Below are positions 1 through 10,880 of a stretch of 64,000 bases of DNA, one piece after another; within the stretch, counting starts at the first letter, position 1; each line of letters starts with the position of its first letter. The notes under the pieces are model-generated. The model was not told the origin of the DNA, did not search any database, and saw only the letters and a program-made list of their open reading frames with translations. Source of the DNA: Macrolepiota albuminosa (taxonomy: Eukaryota; Basidiomycota; Agaricomycetes; Agaricales; Agaricaceae); contig JAMWFC010000054.1 of NCBI GenBank assembly GCA_027475525.1, positions 1,043,060 through 1,107,059 of the forward strand, read 5' to 3'. The translations under genes and the position numbers were made by a program.

Positions 1-780
1 GATGAAGGATCGGGACGAACAAGACTGGAGCCCGGGGGGTGGTGGGGGCTCGTCCGGGGGGTCCTTCGGGGTCGGATTTGCGGAGTGGGGGATGTTGAAA
101 GGGGAGTTGCTGGTCGTCGGGGGTCGGGTCCTGGGTCAGGCGAAGGGTGAGGTGTCGCCAATCGATGCGGGGGTTAGTGTCTCGGAGCCACGGGAGCCCT
201 AGGACCAGGGGTGCAGAAGGGTGGAGTTTGGTTATCAACATCTGGAGGGTGTGGTGTCTCGGAGCCACGGGAGCCCTAGGACCAGGGGTGCAGAAGGGTG
301 GAGTTTGGTTATCAACATCTGGAGGGTGTGAGTTTGTCCGTTGGCGAAGGTGACGGGCATACGCACAAAATGAGTGATGTCCCCCGCCGTAGAGGCGTCG
401 CCGTCGAAGAGGCAGAGCCGTACCGGGACCGGGAGTCGCTGGGCGGGTTCCGGGGCGAGGGTAGACCATGCTTCGTCGATGAAGTTGTCGGTGGCGCCGC
501 TGTCGACGAGGGTGTTGAGGGGAGTTCCGGAGGGGGTGAGGCGGGTTTTGAGGAGGAGGGAGTGCGAAGAGTGGGAGGGTAGATAAGCCGTGAGGGTGTC
601 CGGTATGAGTGTCGTAGAGCGAAGATGTGAGACCGGGGCGGAGAAGACGTCGGGGTCGATTCCGCGATTTAGGGCGTCTTCCGGGTCTAAATCGCCGGGT
701 CGTTTTCCGAATACTCGTAGGTGGCGTCCTCTCCTTCGAAGGTCCAGGTGGCACGTCCCATGACCTGTCGTTTGGGGCAC
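1..780 (-). CDS. Retropepsin-type protease, Gypsy 1 (partial)
   Basis: The frame 780-235 contains the aspartic protease active site LVDSGATDNFIDEAW and the later hydrophobic motif LVLGLPWL, which together identify a retropepsin-like domain that would cleave the gag-pol polyprotein. The frame breaks at the 77-bp duplication 177-330. Below it, 1-176 still reads as linker sequence toward reverse transcriptase. The catalytic D-S-G triad is intact, unlike that of the older neighbouring element. Confidence 0.75.
177..330. repeat. 77-bp tandem duplication #1
   Basis: Copies 177-253 and 254-330 are identical over exactly 77 bp. It breaks the retropepsin frame. See the finding on the 77-bp series. 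Confidence 0.95.
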
Positions 781-1926
781 TCGGAGATGAAATGATCTTT
801 CTCACCACAGAGTATGCAAACACCCTCCCTTCTCCGTCGTTCCTGCACATCCGTCGGGACTTCGATCCAGGGTCGTCCCTTCTTTTGAAGCCGGTTGGCT
901 CGGAGGGCCTCCTCGTCCCGTTCGTCGTCGAAGTCGAAGTCTTCGGGGTCTTCCGGGGGTTCCTCGGGGCTTGGCACGTCGCCCGGGTCGTGGGCGGCCA
1001 CGGCGGCGTTGAGTTGGGCCTGGGGGCGGGCGCCACTGCCGGGGTTAGCATTGGGCGGGCCGCGACTCACCGGGGGTCGGCCGCCAGGGAACGCGGGGGG
1101 ACCGGGGTTTCGACCTTGGGGGTTGAGGGCTTCGCCGGAGGGCCAACCGGGGGTCGGCCGCCAGGGAACGCGGGGGGACCGGGGTTTCGACCTTGGGGGT
1201 TGAGGGCTTCGCCGGAGGGCCAGGGGGTCCTCCTCTAGGGTTCCAGGGGGGTCGGGAATTCGAATACTCGCTGCGGTCTTCCCAGTAGCGTTGGTCGATC
1301 TGCATGACGAGGGCCTTGTACCCGTCGTAGGAGGGTTGTTTCAGGGCGAGTCGGAGGACGTCCTTGATGTGTTGTGGCAGGGCGCGGCAGAGGGCGTACC
1401 GGAGGGCGCTGTAGTTCCAACCTGTTTCGTAAGCTTCCTTCTCAAAACGTACGATAAAGGTGGTGAAACGTTCTTCCGAGCGCATCCGGAGATTGAAGAG
1501 GTTGTCCTCGGCCTCGGCCACGGTGTTGTAGATTCCGAACTTCCCGGAGAACTCGTCGACGAAGGCCTGCCAGCGAGCGAGTGCCGAATTGTTGGGGTCG
1601 AACTGGATGAGGGCCGTGTAGTGATCGAAGGCGATCCCCTGGAGGTATGATGCGGCAAAGGCCACCCGGGAGCTGTCAACCTGAAACGTGAGCGGCTTTG
1701 CCTGAAACGTATTGAGACACTGAGTGAGGAAGGTACGCCATTTTTGGGGGTCCCGGCCCGTGAAAGCGTCAGGCTTTTGGATGTCCAATCGTCCTTCGCG
1801 GGCGAGGGCGTCGCGAGCGTCGTCCGGTCCGGCAGCGTTGCGGGGGGGAGGGCCAGCATTGTAATAGTAGTAGTAATGATTACCCCCCCTCCTTGAGGAG
1901 GAAAAGCACCAAGGGCGGGGCCCCAC
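687..1926 (-). CDS. Gag core and CCHC zinc knuckle, Gypsy 1
   Basis: The minus-strand frame 1926-1045 carries a retrotransposon gag domain: FTGRDPQKWRTFLTQCL, then a helical core with WQAFVDEFSGKFG and MRSEERFTTFIVRFEKEAY. A following frame (1070-687) holds the CCHC knuckle CILCGEKDHFISEC, which binds element RNA in the virus-like particle. The 77-bp duplication at 1069-1222 separates the two frames, so in the true sequence they are probably continuous. Upstream (2439-1926) the frame is low-complexity Pro/Arg-rich sequence containing another 77-bp duplication with one mismatch. Confidence 0.8.
1069..1222. repeat. 77-bp tandem duplication #2
   Basis: Copies 1069-1145 and 1146-1222 are identical. 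It separates the gag core frame from the zinc-knuckle frame. Confidence 0.95.
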
Positions 1927-2053
1927 CCGCCGGGAGGTCCTCCTCCGGGCGGCTCACCTGGGGGACCACGCCCGGGAGGCCCGTTGTCCCAAGGGGGTTC
2001 GTTCCTGCCAGGAGGGGGGCCGGGTCTCCACGCCGGGAGTGGCGGAGGTGGAG

Positions 2054-2207
2054 GGCCTGGGGGTCGTCCTCGAGGTTCAGCTGGGGGTGGCGGAGGCGGT
2101 CGGGGAGGGTTCGGCGGTGTCGGGTCGGGCGGCCTGGGGGTCGTCCTCGAGGTTCAGCTGGGGGTGGCGGAGGCGGTCGGGGAGGGTTCGGCGGTGTTGG
2201 GTCGGGC
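2054..2207. repeat. 77-bp tandem duplication #3
   Basis: Copies 2054-2130 and 2131-2207 differ at one base (C at 2121, T at 2198). Confidence 0.9.
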
Positions 2208-2675
2208 AGAGGGGGATTAGGTGCTGGGTCGGGTGCCGGGTTGCGCGGGGGACGTTCAATCCGGAAGGGTCGGGCTTGCATCGGGGGTCACGGGGGGTTC
2301 CGTAAGTCGAAGTGGGGTGGCGGATCGTGGCGGAAGTTGCGTTCCGGAGGGGCCGGGGCGGACGTGGGGGGCGGTGCTGGTGCCGGGGCAGGTGCGGGCG
2401 CGGGACGTTGTTTGTTGTTGTCGCACGTGAGCTCGTCAATGTAGCATAGCGTGTTGTCCGTACTAGGGGTGTCCGCCCGGGCTCTACCGGGGCTCGTCGG
2501 GGGCGGGGGTCAGGCGTTGTCCATTCGCGGGAGGGGTTCCAGGGGTCTCTGGGGCTGCCTCCAGGTCTCGAAGGTACTAGGAACGGAGTTAGCCCTGCGG
2601 CGAGTTGACAAGCCTACCGTGCGAGCAGCGGGTTGATCGAAGAGGCCTCCAGTCGGGTTGAGGGACCGTAATATG

Positions 2676-2829
2676 GCTGAGGCGTTCTGCCGTTCTTCCC
2701 GTTGTCGTTGCTCCAGAGTGGGGACCGTGGGGGCTGCCGGGACTGCTGGGGCGCTGAGGCGTTCTGCCGTTCTTCCCGTTGTCGTTGCTCCAGAGTGGGG
2801 ACCGTGGGGGCTGCCGGGACTGCTGGGGC
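2676..2829. repeat. 77-bp tandem duplication #4
   Basis: Copies 2676-2752 and 2753-2829 are identical, in the gag N-terminal region. Confidence 0.95.
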
Positions 2830-2998
2830 CGGTTCTGGGGGTTCCCGTCGAATGTGAATCGAGCGACCTGGGTCCGCGGGGTCGTTGAGGGGCCGAGGGG
2901 AGGGGGACGCATGGACTTCGTCGAGCAGTTGCTGTAATTCTTCCCGGAGGATCGTGTTGCGCCTATACTTTACCATGGTTTGCTCCGGGAGTTCTCCT

Positions 2999-3152
2999 CA
3001 CGTGAGGCGATCCCCGAATTCGACCAGGCAGTGAGCCCATTCCTCCGGAGTGCCTTCGAAGTCGTCGTGTCCGAACACGTGAGGCGATCCCCGAATTCGA
3101 CCAGGCAGTGAGCCCATTCCTCCGGAGTGCCTTCGAAGTCGTCGTGTCCGAA
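2999..3152. repeat. 77-bp tandem duplication #5
   Basis: Copies 2999-3075 and 3076-3152 are identical, in the gag N-terminal region. Confidence 0.95.
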
Positions 3153-3251
3153 CTCCACGAGCAGCGTCCTTGTCCGTTGCGCGAAGCTCTCTGGCGAGAT
3201 CCTGAGGGAGCGGAGTACCTCGTCCCGTTGCCGTTCATACTCCTCGAGGCG

Positions 3252-3405
3252 TCGTCGTCCCATTGGCGAGGGAGGGGTTCGAGCGGGTGGGGCGGCGGCC
3301 GGGTAATGACGAAGGGGGTAGTCAGGCATCGTCGTCCCATTGGCGAGGGAGGGGTTCGAGCGGGTGGGGCGGCGGCCGGGTAATGACGAAGGGGGTAGTC
3401 AGGGT
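3252..3405. repeat. 77-bp tandem duplication #6
   Basis: Period 77. The first 75 bases of the two copies (3252 onward and 3329 onward) match and the last two differ. Confidence 0.9.
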
Positions 3406-3829
3406 AGGGGGGTCCTCGAGGTTCTCGGGGTTGGGGGATGGGGCGCTGATAACCGTAGTAGGGGGTGGGTGCAAAGGGGCTCTCGCTGGGGGAAATCGGG
3501 CGAGGTCCACTGGGTGCGGGTGGGGTCTCCGGCAGGCCCCCGGAGATGCTCCGGTATGAGGGGACCTCCACGGATCGTGCCATGGCTAAGTTGGGCGGAG
3601 GGGCCCAGCTGGCTGAGGGCCCTAGGTCGTAGAGGGACGGGTCGGGGGCCCAGTGGCGGTGGTGATATGGAGGTTCGTACGGGAGAGGTGGGTAGACAGG
3701 GTGGGGGGTCTGCGCGGAGTAGTGGTCGGGTACCGGGCGTCCATAAGGGTCGGTCTGGTACCCCGTGGGGTAGTAGGTGTGAGTATACGTAGCCATCAAG
3801 AACGGTGTAAGGAAAGAGTCTTGATATTA

Positions 3830-4569
3830 TGTCAGGTTCCGCTGAATCGGGGGCTTTCCGGGAAAGCGATGCCCTTATGATGCGGACTTGATCTACGGAT
3901 ACTCGGGTGTCTGGAACTCCGGGGCTAGGACTCCGGGGTTCAAGACGAGGACAGGGGTAATCCCGGGAGAGGGGACTAGAGTCCGGGGGTTTTGGATGAG
4001 AGTGGCTGGGAGTTAGAGGGGGTCGAGTCGTGAACCGGAGGTTCTAAGACGAGACCAAGTTAGTAACTTAAGAGTCGCGAAGTGCGTACCAAACTTATAG
4101 CACGCAAATACTAAGGCGTGCCAGTCGAAGCGTACCAAACGAGGCATACCAGTCAAACAAGAGGGCACGCAATATCCAAGTAACAGTTATGCAATATCAA
4201 GACTAGCGAATACAACAAGGAACTACGCTATAAGTACTACGGGACCCGGTCTCGGGGTTCCGGGGTGTCTGGGATGGGCTCCGGGGGTCATTGAGTAGCG
4301 GCAGGGGCTGTATACCGGGATCGCACGTGTGGGGCGCGTGATCAATTGGCGCGGAGGGAGCTATGATGCGTGATGCGTGATAGCCGGAAATGGGCCGCGT
4401 GATCCAGTCGTTGATCGGGGCTGGTGGCGGCTGATGGCGGTCCTTGATGCACGTGATGGCGGTGTCGGCGGTTGTGATGGCGGGGCGTGTCCTGTGGGGT
4501 CGGAGGGAGGGTCCCGGAGGGTGTTCCGGGGGTGTCCCGGGGTGGGCCCGGAGGGGAGGGGTCGTGACA
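3830..4569 (-). repeat. Candidate 5' LTR of Gypsy element 1
   Basis: The upper end is fixed by the break in the neighbouring integrase frame at 4569/4570, where the minus strand starts TGTCACGAC. The lower end is a guess: TGTCAGG at 3830 would give TGTCA...TGACA inverted ends and leave about 34 bp to the gag start at 3796. The partner LTR is outside the window, so the length (740 bp) cannot be verified. No convincing primer-binding site was found at the lower end. Confidence 0.35.
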
Positions 4570-6014
4570 GTAATCCTTGATAGTAGCGCTATGCTCAGTC
4601 TCGAATTGTAGGGCTGCTTGGTGACGGGCGCTAAAGACTACCTCATGGAGTCGCTCTAAATCTTCCTTCCTTCACTGGAGATCAATAGCTCGTCTGGCGA
4701 TCAGGTCGGTAGTTGCTAAAATGCTGTTGGGTGCTGGCTGAAGGTAGGTCGCTTCTATAATGTCGGCAGGGAGTAACAGATGGGTGCCAGTAGCCACGTA
4801 ATAGGGAGAACAACCCATGCGCTTACGAATAGTAACTCTTTCCGACCAAAACACTGAATACGTTGCCTCACTCCAACGAGACTCGTCGCCATCGACCGCC
4901 TTGAAGAGCGCTTGCCGAACGTCAAAGTGTGGTCTCTCTACCAGGCCATTGGCGCGCTTGTTGTAGCCAGATACTCGAATGTGGTGAATGTTGTATTTCT
5001 TGGCGAGATATGTTAGCGCTTTGATAATTGGCGCACCGTTATCCGTGACGATTTCTCTTAGCGCTCCCCAACGGCAAATGACGTCCTCAAATAGCCACTT
5101 GGCGACCGCGTCGGTATTTTCTCTCTGAAGCATTCGAAATTCAGGCCAGTGGATTAGCGAGCAACGACCTTGAATGATGTACTTGTAGCGACCAGATTTG
5201 GGCATGTGCATGGTATCGACGTAGATTTTGCTGAAGAGGGGAGCTGGCATTGCAACGGTTGGCGGTATGAGCACTTGGCGTGTTTGTTGAATTTGGCAGA
5301 GGTGGCAAGTCCTAATGTACCAGGCAATGTTGGCACTAGCGTGTGGCCACCAGAATCGTTCTAACAGAGAAGCTCGGGTAGCGTACAGACCTCTATGTCC
5401 TAGCTCGTCATGCATGGCATGCAGGACTCGTAAGCGACTTTCTGGCTTAATGATCAGCTTGTGAGCGCCATCTCAATTTCGTCACCAAAGACGGTTGTCG
5501 GTAAAGAAGAAGTGAGTGGCGTATCGGATAAAGGTTGCGTATTGCTCGTCGGTAAGGCCTGTAGGTCGCTTAAGGTCTTGTATCCATTGTTTGACTACTA
5601 ACAGGCGACTGTCTTCCGCCTTTGCCTTGGCGGATCGGGGAACGGCATCGTAGGTCAAGTTTCTACTGTCTTCTCTTAGCAGATGGGGTTCCTGTACGAC
5701 TTTTACTGGTGGCAAGTCTTGTCCAAGAATGCTTGCCATGTAGAATGTGAGGGGTGCGCTAAAGATCTCGGGGCGGTAAGGGACAATGGGATGTAAAAGG
5801 ATACAATGCTTGCCATGTAGAATGTGAGGGGTGCGCTAAAGATTTCAGGGCGGTAAGAGACAATGGGATGTAGAAGGATACTGGCAGGCTGTTGCCGTCG
5901 TAGTAGGGGAATTGGCTGTTGTATAAGGTGCACAAAACCATGTAATCTGTCGATCCAGTCCTCAAAATCGCCATCCACCTGTGGATCCACTGCCGGGTCG
6001 CCAGGCTGCCGCGG
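4570..6014 (-). pseudogene. Integrase, Gypsy 2, truncated by nested insertion
   Basis: The frame 5415-4672 has the H2C2 zinc-binding region (HDELGHRG...CHLCQ) and the catalytic core with Asp in YVDTMHMP, Asp in IVTDNGAPI and Glu in VERPH, i.e. a DDE integrase of the Gypsy type. Spacer sequence (DFEDWIDRLHGF) links it to RNase H and contains the 77-bp duplication at 5728-5881. After the TGA at 4672 the frame continues RKEDLERLHEVVFSARHQ for about 33 codons and then runs straight into the LTR start of Gypsy 1. Confidence 0.85.
5728..5881. repeat. 77-bp tandem duplication #7 (diverged)
   Basis: Period 77 (5728-5804, 5805-5881) with four transition differences between copies. The copies may derive from two different element copies. 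Confidence 0.85.
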
Positions 6015-8069
6015 TCACCTAGAGAGTCCATCCGGTCTGTGGAAAGAGCTCTTGACGTGTACCAACTCAAAGTGAAACATGAGGATAGCGACTACCCACT
6101 GGTTCATGCTAGCGGATGGCTGGATGTCGGGATTCTGCAGCATGCCTTTGATGTACCTAGCGTCGACTTCAACAATAAGGTTCCGTACGCCAATCAAATA
6201 CATCTTTAGCGACCGGAAGGCTTTGAAGAGCCCATAGAGTTCTAGCTTAGGCTGACTGTAGCGAGACTCTCTGTCGTTTAGCATGATAGACCCAAAGCGG
6301 TTGTAGCGTTGCTGTTTCCAATTGTCGCTAAGACACTGACACAAGAAGTAGCCAACGGCAATGTACGAGGTATCCACCGCCAAGATAACAGGGTTGGCAG
6401 AGCTATAGTCGATAGGAACTAGGGGTTTGGCGTCTTGTAAAGCTTTTACTAAGTCTTGTTGTGCAGTGACCTGGTCTGGCCCAAATTCAAAGGGCTCATT
6501 GGCACGGGTGAGTCGGTTAAGGGCATGTGCGTGATGGGCAAAATTCTTGACGAATATCCTGAGAACGCCTACAGTACCAAGAAAGGTGCGAACTTCAGAT
6601 AGGTCGCGGCAAGGACCCCATCGCTTCAGAAGTGCTAGGCGAGACTCGTCGGGAACACGACTGTCAGGAGTGCAGATATGACCAAGTATTTTGAACCTTG
6701 GCGCACAAAGAAGGAGCTTATGGCCGCTAAAGGTACCACCGCTATACTTCATACGTTGGAGAACTCGATTGAGTAGCTGGAAAAACTCCCAAAGCGCTAA
6801 GCAAATGTTGGAGTTGTCGGGATGGGTCGCCGGTAAGCCGTTTACAAGTCGCCAGTCTTTGGGGCCTTTGACGCCAACATCATCAATGAAGCTAAGGACA
6901 TTATGCGGTATCTCAGGTTGGAGGATAAAAGTGATGTCGTCATGGAATATAGGGACTGAGTTTGTCCAGCCCATCGGCAAGGTAACTAGGCGCAGCACGC
7001 CAAACGGAGTTTGAAAAGTGGTAAGGTCTCGGGAAGAAGGGTGTATGAGGTGTTCGTCATAGCCAACATAAAGGTCAAGGGTGGCGCCACAAATACGCCC
7101 AGCAAAGGACTCGGCAACGTGGTCAGGGAAAGGTGGTACACCAGAGTGTCATATGGTAACTCTATTCAGCGGTTCAAGACTGTGGACTATATGGAGATTG
7201 CCGTTCTTTTTGAGGACACAGAACCACCGGGAGCGGTAAGAGCTATTGGAAGGTTCGTAGACGCCAGCCTTAATCTTGGTCCTAATGATTTGGCAGACCT
7301 TGGCTTTGATTCCAGGCGGTAACGGTTGGTTGTGCTCAGTCCACGGCATGTGAGGAATGGTTGGGATCACCACAGGTGGGAAGAAATCTGTATGTAAACT
7401 GCCGTGTTCCGAGTCCTCCCAAGCGAAGGCTTTATCTTGCTTAGCGACAAGGTCGGTAAGGACATTCAACTCATCTTTGGTCAAAAATCCTGTGTCATGC
7501 TCCTTCGCGAATTGTTGTTGGCGTTCCGCGGTAAAACGTCCTGTGGGCTGAAAGGGTGGCAGATTCAGTGATAAGACTGGCATGTCAGCAAGAGGGTTGC
7601 CAATGATCTGGTGCTTGATTCTAAACGTCTCGGGAGAGTGCGTGGCGACGAGTTTTGTTTTAAGCGCAACTGGCTTATATTTCTTTTTGACTTGAACCCC
7701 TTTCCTTTTAGGAGCGTTAGCTTGGTTATATACAGAGGTGGAAAGGGGAATTGTAGCCTGTGGAGTGGCAAGTCCAAGAACGGCAGGAGACAATGCTCCA
7801 GGAAGGGTAGTGAGATAAGTATCGGTAGACGCAATGCTTTGAAAGGATTCGGAAGCGGTAAGGTACAAGTAAGCTAGAGCAGAGTCGGTAATGTTTTGAT
7901 TTTTCTGGAAAAGCTCAGCGTCGGTAGCGAATAGAGTAGTTAAAACTTCTTCATCAAGAAAAGCAGTAGACACAACATTTACAAGACCAGTAGAATGGTC
8001 ATATTCCAGCGTTAGCGCTACATCTCTGTGATCGTCGCCAATCACCTCCTCGATGGTTTGTGAAAACAC
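6015..8069 (-). pseudogene. Reverse transcriptase and RNase H, Gypsy 2
   Basis: RT begins in the frame 8069-7149 (WTEHNQPLPPGIKAKV, then FCVLKKNGNLHIVHSLEPLN). It is stopped by a TGA at 7149, and the same frame continues (FAGRICGATLDLYVGYDE...) into 6998-6015, which holds LPMGWTNSVPIFHDD and the active site FIDDV. An RNase H-like domain follows (LAVDTSYIAVGYFLC; VEVDARYIKGML) and ends PDGLSR at a second in-frame TGA (6015), after which coding resumes. Both stops sit where arginine (CGA) is expected. The domains are complete but the polyprotein cannot be made. Confidence 0.85.
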
Positions 8070-9813
8070 TGGTGGGGAGGTTCGTTGGCGTGTTGATCAG
8101 TAAACTCCAGGGGCTTAGCGTGGGCGCCTTTTTGTTGTCCCCTAGGGAACGTTGGCACCGTTCGTCGGATTCCGGAATTGGGGTCGCTAATAGTTAAAGT
8201 GGTCTCGTCGTCGGTAACTGTCTTGACGATTGATCGCGCCAAGACGTCGAAGGGTCTGCCGAGTAGTAGGTTGTATGCCGGGGAACGTAAAATATGTATC
8301 TGCAAGTAGAAGGTGATGTTGCCAAAGGTGCAGGGCACGTTCTTGGCGAGGCCTAGGGATCTGTCCACCATACCGTTAGCACTCTGCATGTTTAGTATAA
8401 CTGTAGGGTCATAAATGAGACCCAAATCGTTAGCGACTTCTGCTGCCATAGAAATGATCTGAGACCTGCTATCCACAATTGCCTCTACCTCGTGCTTGTT
8501 GTCTACTGTTAGCGCTACTGAGCGGATAGCGTGCGATTCTTGAGCAACGGTAAGGATTGCAGGATCTTCTCCATGGTCTACTGACCTAAGATAGGTCTCT
8601 ACTGGGTCCACGGAGGTGGCGTTAGCGATGGTGTTGGCAGGAGAGTCTTCAGCATCCAGAGAGTCGACGGTAACTGAAAAACCAGGGAGCGCATCGTCAA
8701 GGTCCTCGACCTCGGCAACGGTTGTCGCCAAGGGTTGTTGGGGAGTGACAGCGGTCTTGACTTGGTTGCGGATGTCAGGAGCAATACTACAAAGTTCTTC
8801 TACTGACAAGGTGACAGCAGTTTTCATAATGCAGCTGAAGACATGGTTGGATTTCTCTATGTCGAAAATTGGCGCGGTAGGTCGATAACCACCTTCAGGA
8901 CGCTTCTTGGGTGTGGCAAAGTTTCGTTGTACGGGTGCGTGATAACAGTTGGGAATCCCTGAGTAGGGATGGAGAGGTGGCAAGGGCGGTTCAGAAGCGG
9001 CAGCGGTCGACGATGGTTCTGGAGTGGTGGCTGGCGGTGTGGCAGGAGTAGGAGTCGGTAACTTGCTAGCGGGAGGCATTGGCTTGTATCCTTTAAGAGG
9101 TTGTTTAGGCTGCTTAACTTCAACCCCATCAAAGACCTGATTCTTGAGTGAATCTAGCTCCTGCTGGAGCTTGGCGATACGTTTTTCTTGCGAGAAAGTA
9201 GGGTGGTTGCCAACGCTGTCGAAGTGTAAGACCTCGTGAATCATTTGCTGTTGGGTCGCCTGCTCAGGGTCAGGGTTGGTGTTGCCAGAAAGCGTGCCGG
9301 TAACGATTTGTCCTGGGTTGCACCTATGCCATTCATCAACTCGTTCCTGGAAGGACTTCTTGTCCGGGTAGTTGGGGATGGTGGCGCCAGTAGTGAGGAC
9401 TATCTTGCCGTCGATAGCCCTTCGAATTCTTCCTTGCCGAATATAATTTTTGAGGGTAGCGCAGCGTCCTCTAGTCATAGTGTGGCCAATTTCCCCACAG
9501 AAGTGGCAAGGGCCAGATGCAGGTACATTAGCGGGTCGGTTAGTGAGATTGGTGGTAATCATAGTTTCAATACGAGTCATGGCGGATGCAACAGCAGCGG
9601 TAATGGCAGCGTTGAGATCCTCCTTCTTAACGAAGTTAGCAACAGGAGGCGGGATGGGAATGATACCGTTAGTTCGCTCAGGTGGTGGGCTCGTCCTAGC
9701 GCGTTGCAACCCAATGCCAGTGTCTGTCCCCTTGAGAACCCATTTACCGGCTTCAAAGATGTCGGCAACGTTATAGGGCTCGTCAGGGTGATGGGTCTGA
9801 TGAACAATTTCTA
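8042..9813 (-). pseudogene. Gag C-terminus, zinc knuckle and defective protease, Gypsy 2
   Basis: Contains a CCHC-like knuckle CHFCGEIGHTMTRGRC, a Pro/Thr-rich linker, and a retropepsin fold near 8500-8300 with VEAIVDSRSQIISM and AYNLLLGRPFDVLAR. The catalytic triad should read D-S/T-G but here reads D-S-R, which would abolish activity. Because the active-site Gly is lost in an otherwise readable domain, this is probably a post-insertion lesion. Confidence 0.8.
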
Positions 9814-9938
9814 GGCGACGAGCAATACAAGTCCACAGTGAAGTCGGGATGCCTTGCTGGAAGGGTGATGGGTCTGATGAACAATTTCTAGGCGACGAGC
9901 AATACAAGTCCACAGTGAAGTCGGGATGCCTTGCTGGA
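9785..9938. repeat. 77-bp tandem duplication #8
   Basis: Copies 9785-9861 and 9862-9938 are identical. It splits the gag frame of Gypsy 2. Confidence 0.95.
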
Positions 9939-10428
9939 ATAGGCGACGTTCCTCGTTAATATAGAGCTTGCCGTTCTGCAGAAGCCACCTAGCAATTTTT
10001 TGGAATTTGCGGTAATACGTGGAGAATGCACCAAGGGAGGAGGTGCCACTGTTGAATGATTCCTGTACTAGTTTCTGGAGCTCGTTTACCGAGTATCGGG
10101 TAGCTTCTTCAGCGCCAGGGTATAACTGGATTACTGCCGTCTTCCAGCCTTCATACGAAGCGCCTTGGGCTGGAACGGGTGGGGCGGCAGGAACAAAGGC
10201 GGCAAACTCGGCAAGACCTGTCCACGTCTCTGTCGTGTCATACGATACGTATCTTGCCGCGTACTCCTTCATCTGTGTGTGGTCGGTAATGCCACAATCC
10301 CTGAATAAATACTCCAATTCCTTGAAATACTGGGAGAGCTCCCGTGGCTTGGACTCGTCCCAGAGATCCCTCGCGGTGGGCTCCAATTTGATGACACCCA
10401 AAGTTTGGTCAGTAACAAATATAGTCAT
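9811..10428 (-). CDS. Gag, Gypsy 2
   Basis: Likely start at 10428 (MTIFVTDQTLGVIKLEP). A helical capsid-type domain follows, with LSQYFKELEYLFRDCGI and AFSTYYRKFQKIARWLL. The frame appears to end in a 77-bp duplication (9785-9938). On collapsing it, the sequence ...RLEIVHQTHHP reads directly on into the downstream gag/protease frame with DEPYNVADIFEAGKW. Function: structural protein of the retroelement particle. Confidence 0.75.
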   Translation of the reverse strand: MTIFVTDQTLGVIKLEPTARDLWDESKPRELSQYFKELEYLFRDCGITDHTQMKEYAARYVSYDTTETWTGLAEFAAFVPAAPPVPAQGASYEGWKTAVIQLYPGAEEATRYSVNELQKLVQESFNSGTSSLGAFSTYYRKFQKIARWLLQNGKLYINEERRLFQQGIPTSLWTCIARRLEIVHQTHHPSSKASRLHCGLVLLVA

Positions 10429-10539
10429 AGTGTTACCGTACCAATTGCTTGCGTTGGGCGTGCTATAAGTGATGTGAGGAGTCCCGGGCAGGTCCCAGAG
10501 AACATGCCTATGAAAATGGGGAAAAATCGGTAACGGGGT

Positions 10540-10693
10540 CGGCAAGTGTCAAGCGCTAAGGTAAAGCGCCTAGGGAAGGAGCGGTAAGTGAACATGGCAA
10601 AGGTAAGCGGCAAGAACGGCAAGTGTCAAGCGCTAAGGTAAAGCGCCTAGGGAAGGAGCGGTAAGTGAACATGGCAAAGGTAAGCGGCAAGAA
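10540..10693. repeat. 77-bp tandem duplication #9
   Basis: Copies 10540-10616 and 10617-10693 are identical, upstream of the Gypsy 2 gag. Confidence 0.95.
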
Positions 10694-10726
10694 CCTGGTA
10701 TGCTTAGCGAGGTCTAAGCATCGATA

Positions 10727-10880
10727 ATGCCTGCCGTAGCTGCAAGGCGCGAATGTGTCGAGTGTTGGCGAGCGTCTGTAACTGCCGATGAGTTTGACGT
10801 TGCATGCCTGCCGTAGCTGCAAGGCGCGAATGTGTCGAGTGTTGGCGAGCGTCTGTAACTGCCGATGAGTTTGACGTTGC
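10727..10880. repeat. 77-bp tandem duplication #10
   Basis: Copies 10727-10803 and 10804-10880 are identical, only 34 bp from duplication #9. Confidence 0.95.

Larger units (their letters stand above)
2614..3796 (-). pseudogene. Gag N-terminal region, Pro/Tyr-rich, Gypsy 1
   Basis: Starts MATYTHTYYPTGYQ at 3796 and continues as a Pro/Tyr/Ser-rich sequence, then a charged helical stretch (VKYRRNTILREELQQLLDE near 2970) and a Pro-rich tail ending ...NPLLAR at a TAG near 2614. This architecture is common upstream of the structured gag core in basidiomycete Gypsy elements. Three 77-bp tandem duplications (2676, 2999, 3252) shift the frame; collapsing them would rejoin the pieces. The TAG before the next segment may be a real lesion or a gag boundary. 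Confidence 0.6.
1..4569 (-). mobile_element. Ty3/Gypsy LTR retrotransposon 1, 5' part
   Basis: A minus-strand retroelement whose 5' end lies at 4569 and whose pol runs off the left edge. Going down in coordinate one meets an LTR-like region, a proline-rich gag N-terminus, the gag core, a CCHC knuckle and a retropepsin. It is markedly more G+C-rich than the host genes. Its first bases on the minus strand read TGTCACGACC, a typical LTR start, and they directly interrupt the integrase reading frame of the neighbouring Gypsy element, so this is the younger insertion. Six 77-bp tandem duplications break its frames and probably come from the assembly. Copy completeness cannot be judged because RT, RNase H, integrase and the 3' LTR are outside the window. 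Confidence 0.85.

Noticed and set aside
1893..2444. Long plus-strand frame rich in Gly and Arg
   Set aside because: Antisense to the Pro-rich gag linker; GC-rich low-complexity shadow.
4377..4580. Open frame in the LTR region of Gypsy 1
   Set aside because: Lies in LTR-like GC-rich sequence with no protein-like composition; a consequence of high GC.
5482..5739. Separate small gene between RNase H and integrase
   Set aside because: It is the connecting segment of the Gypsy 2 polyprotein, isolated only by stops and a 77-bp duplication.
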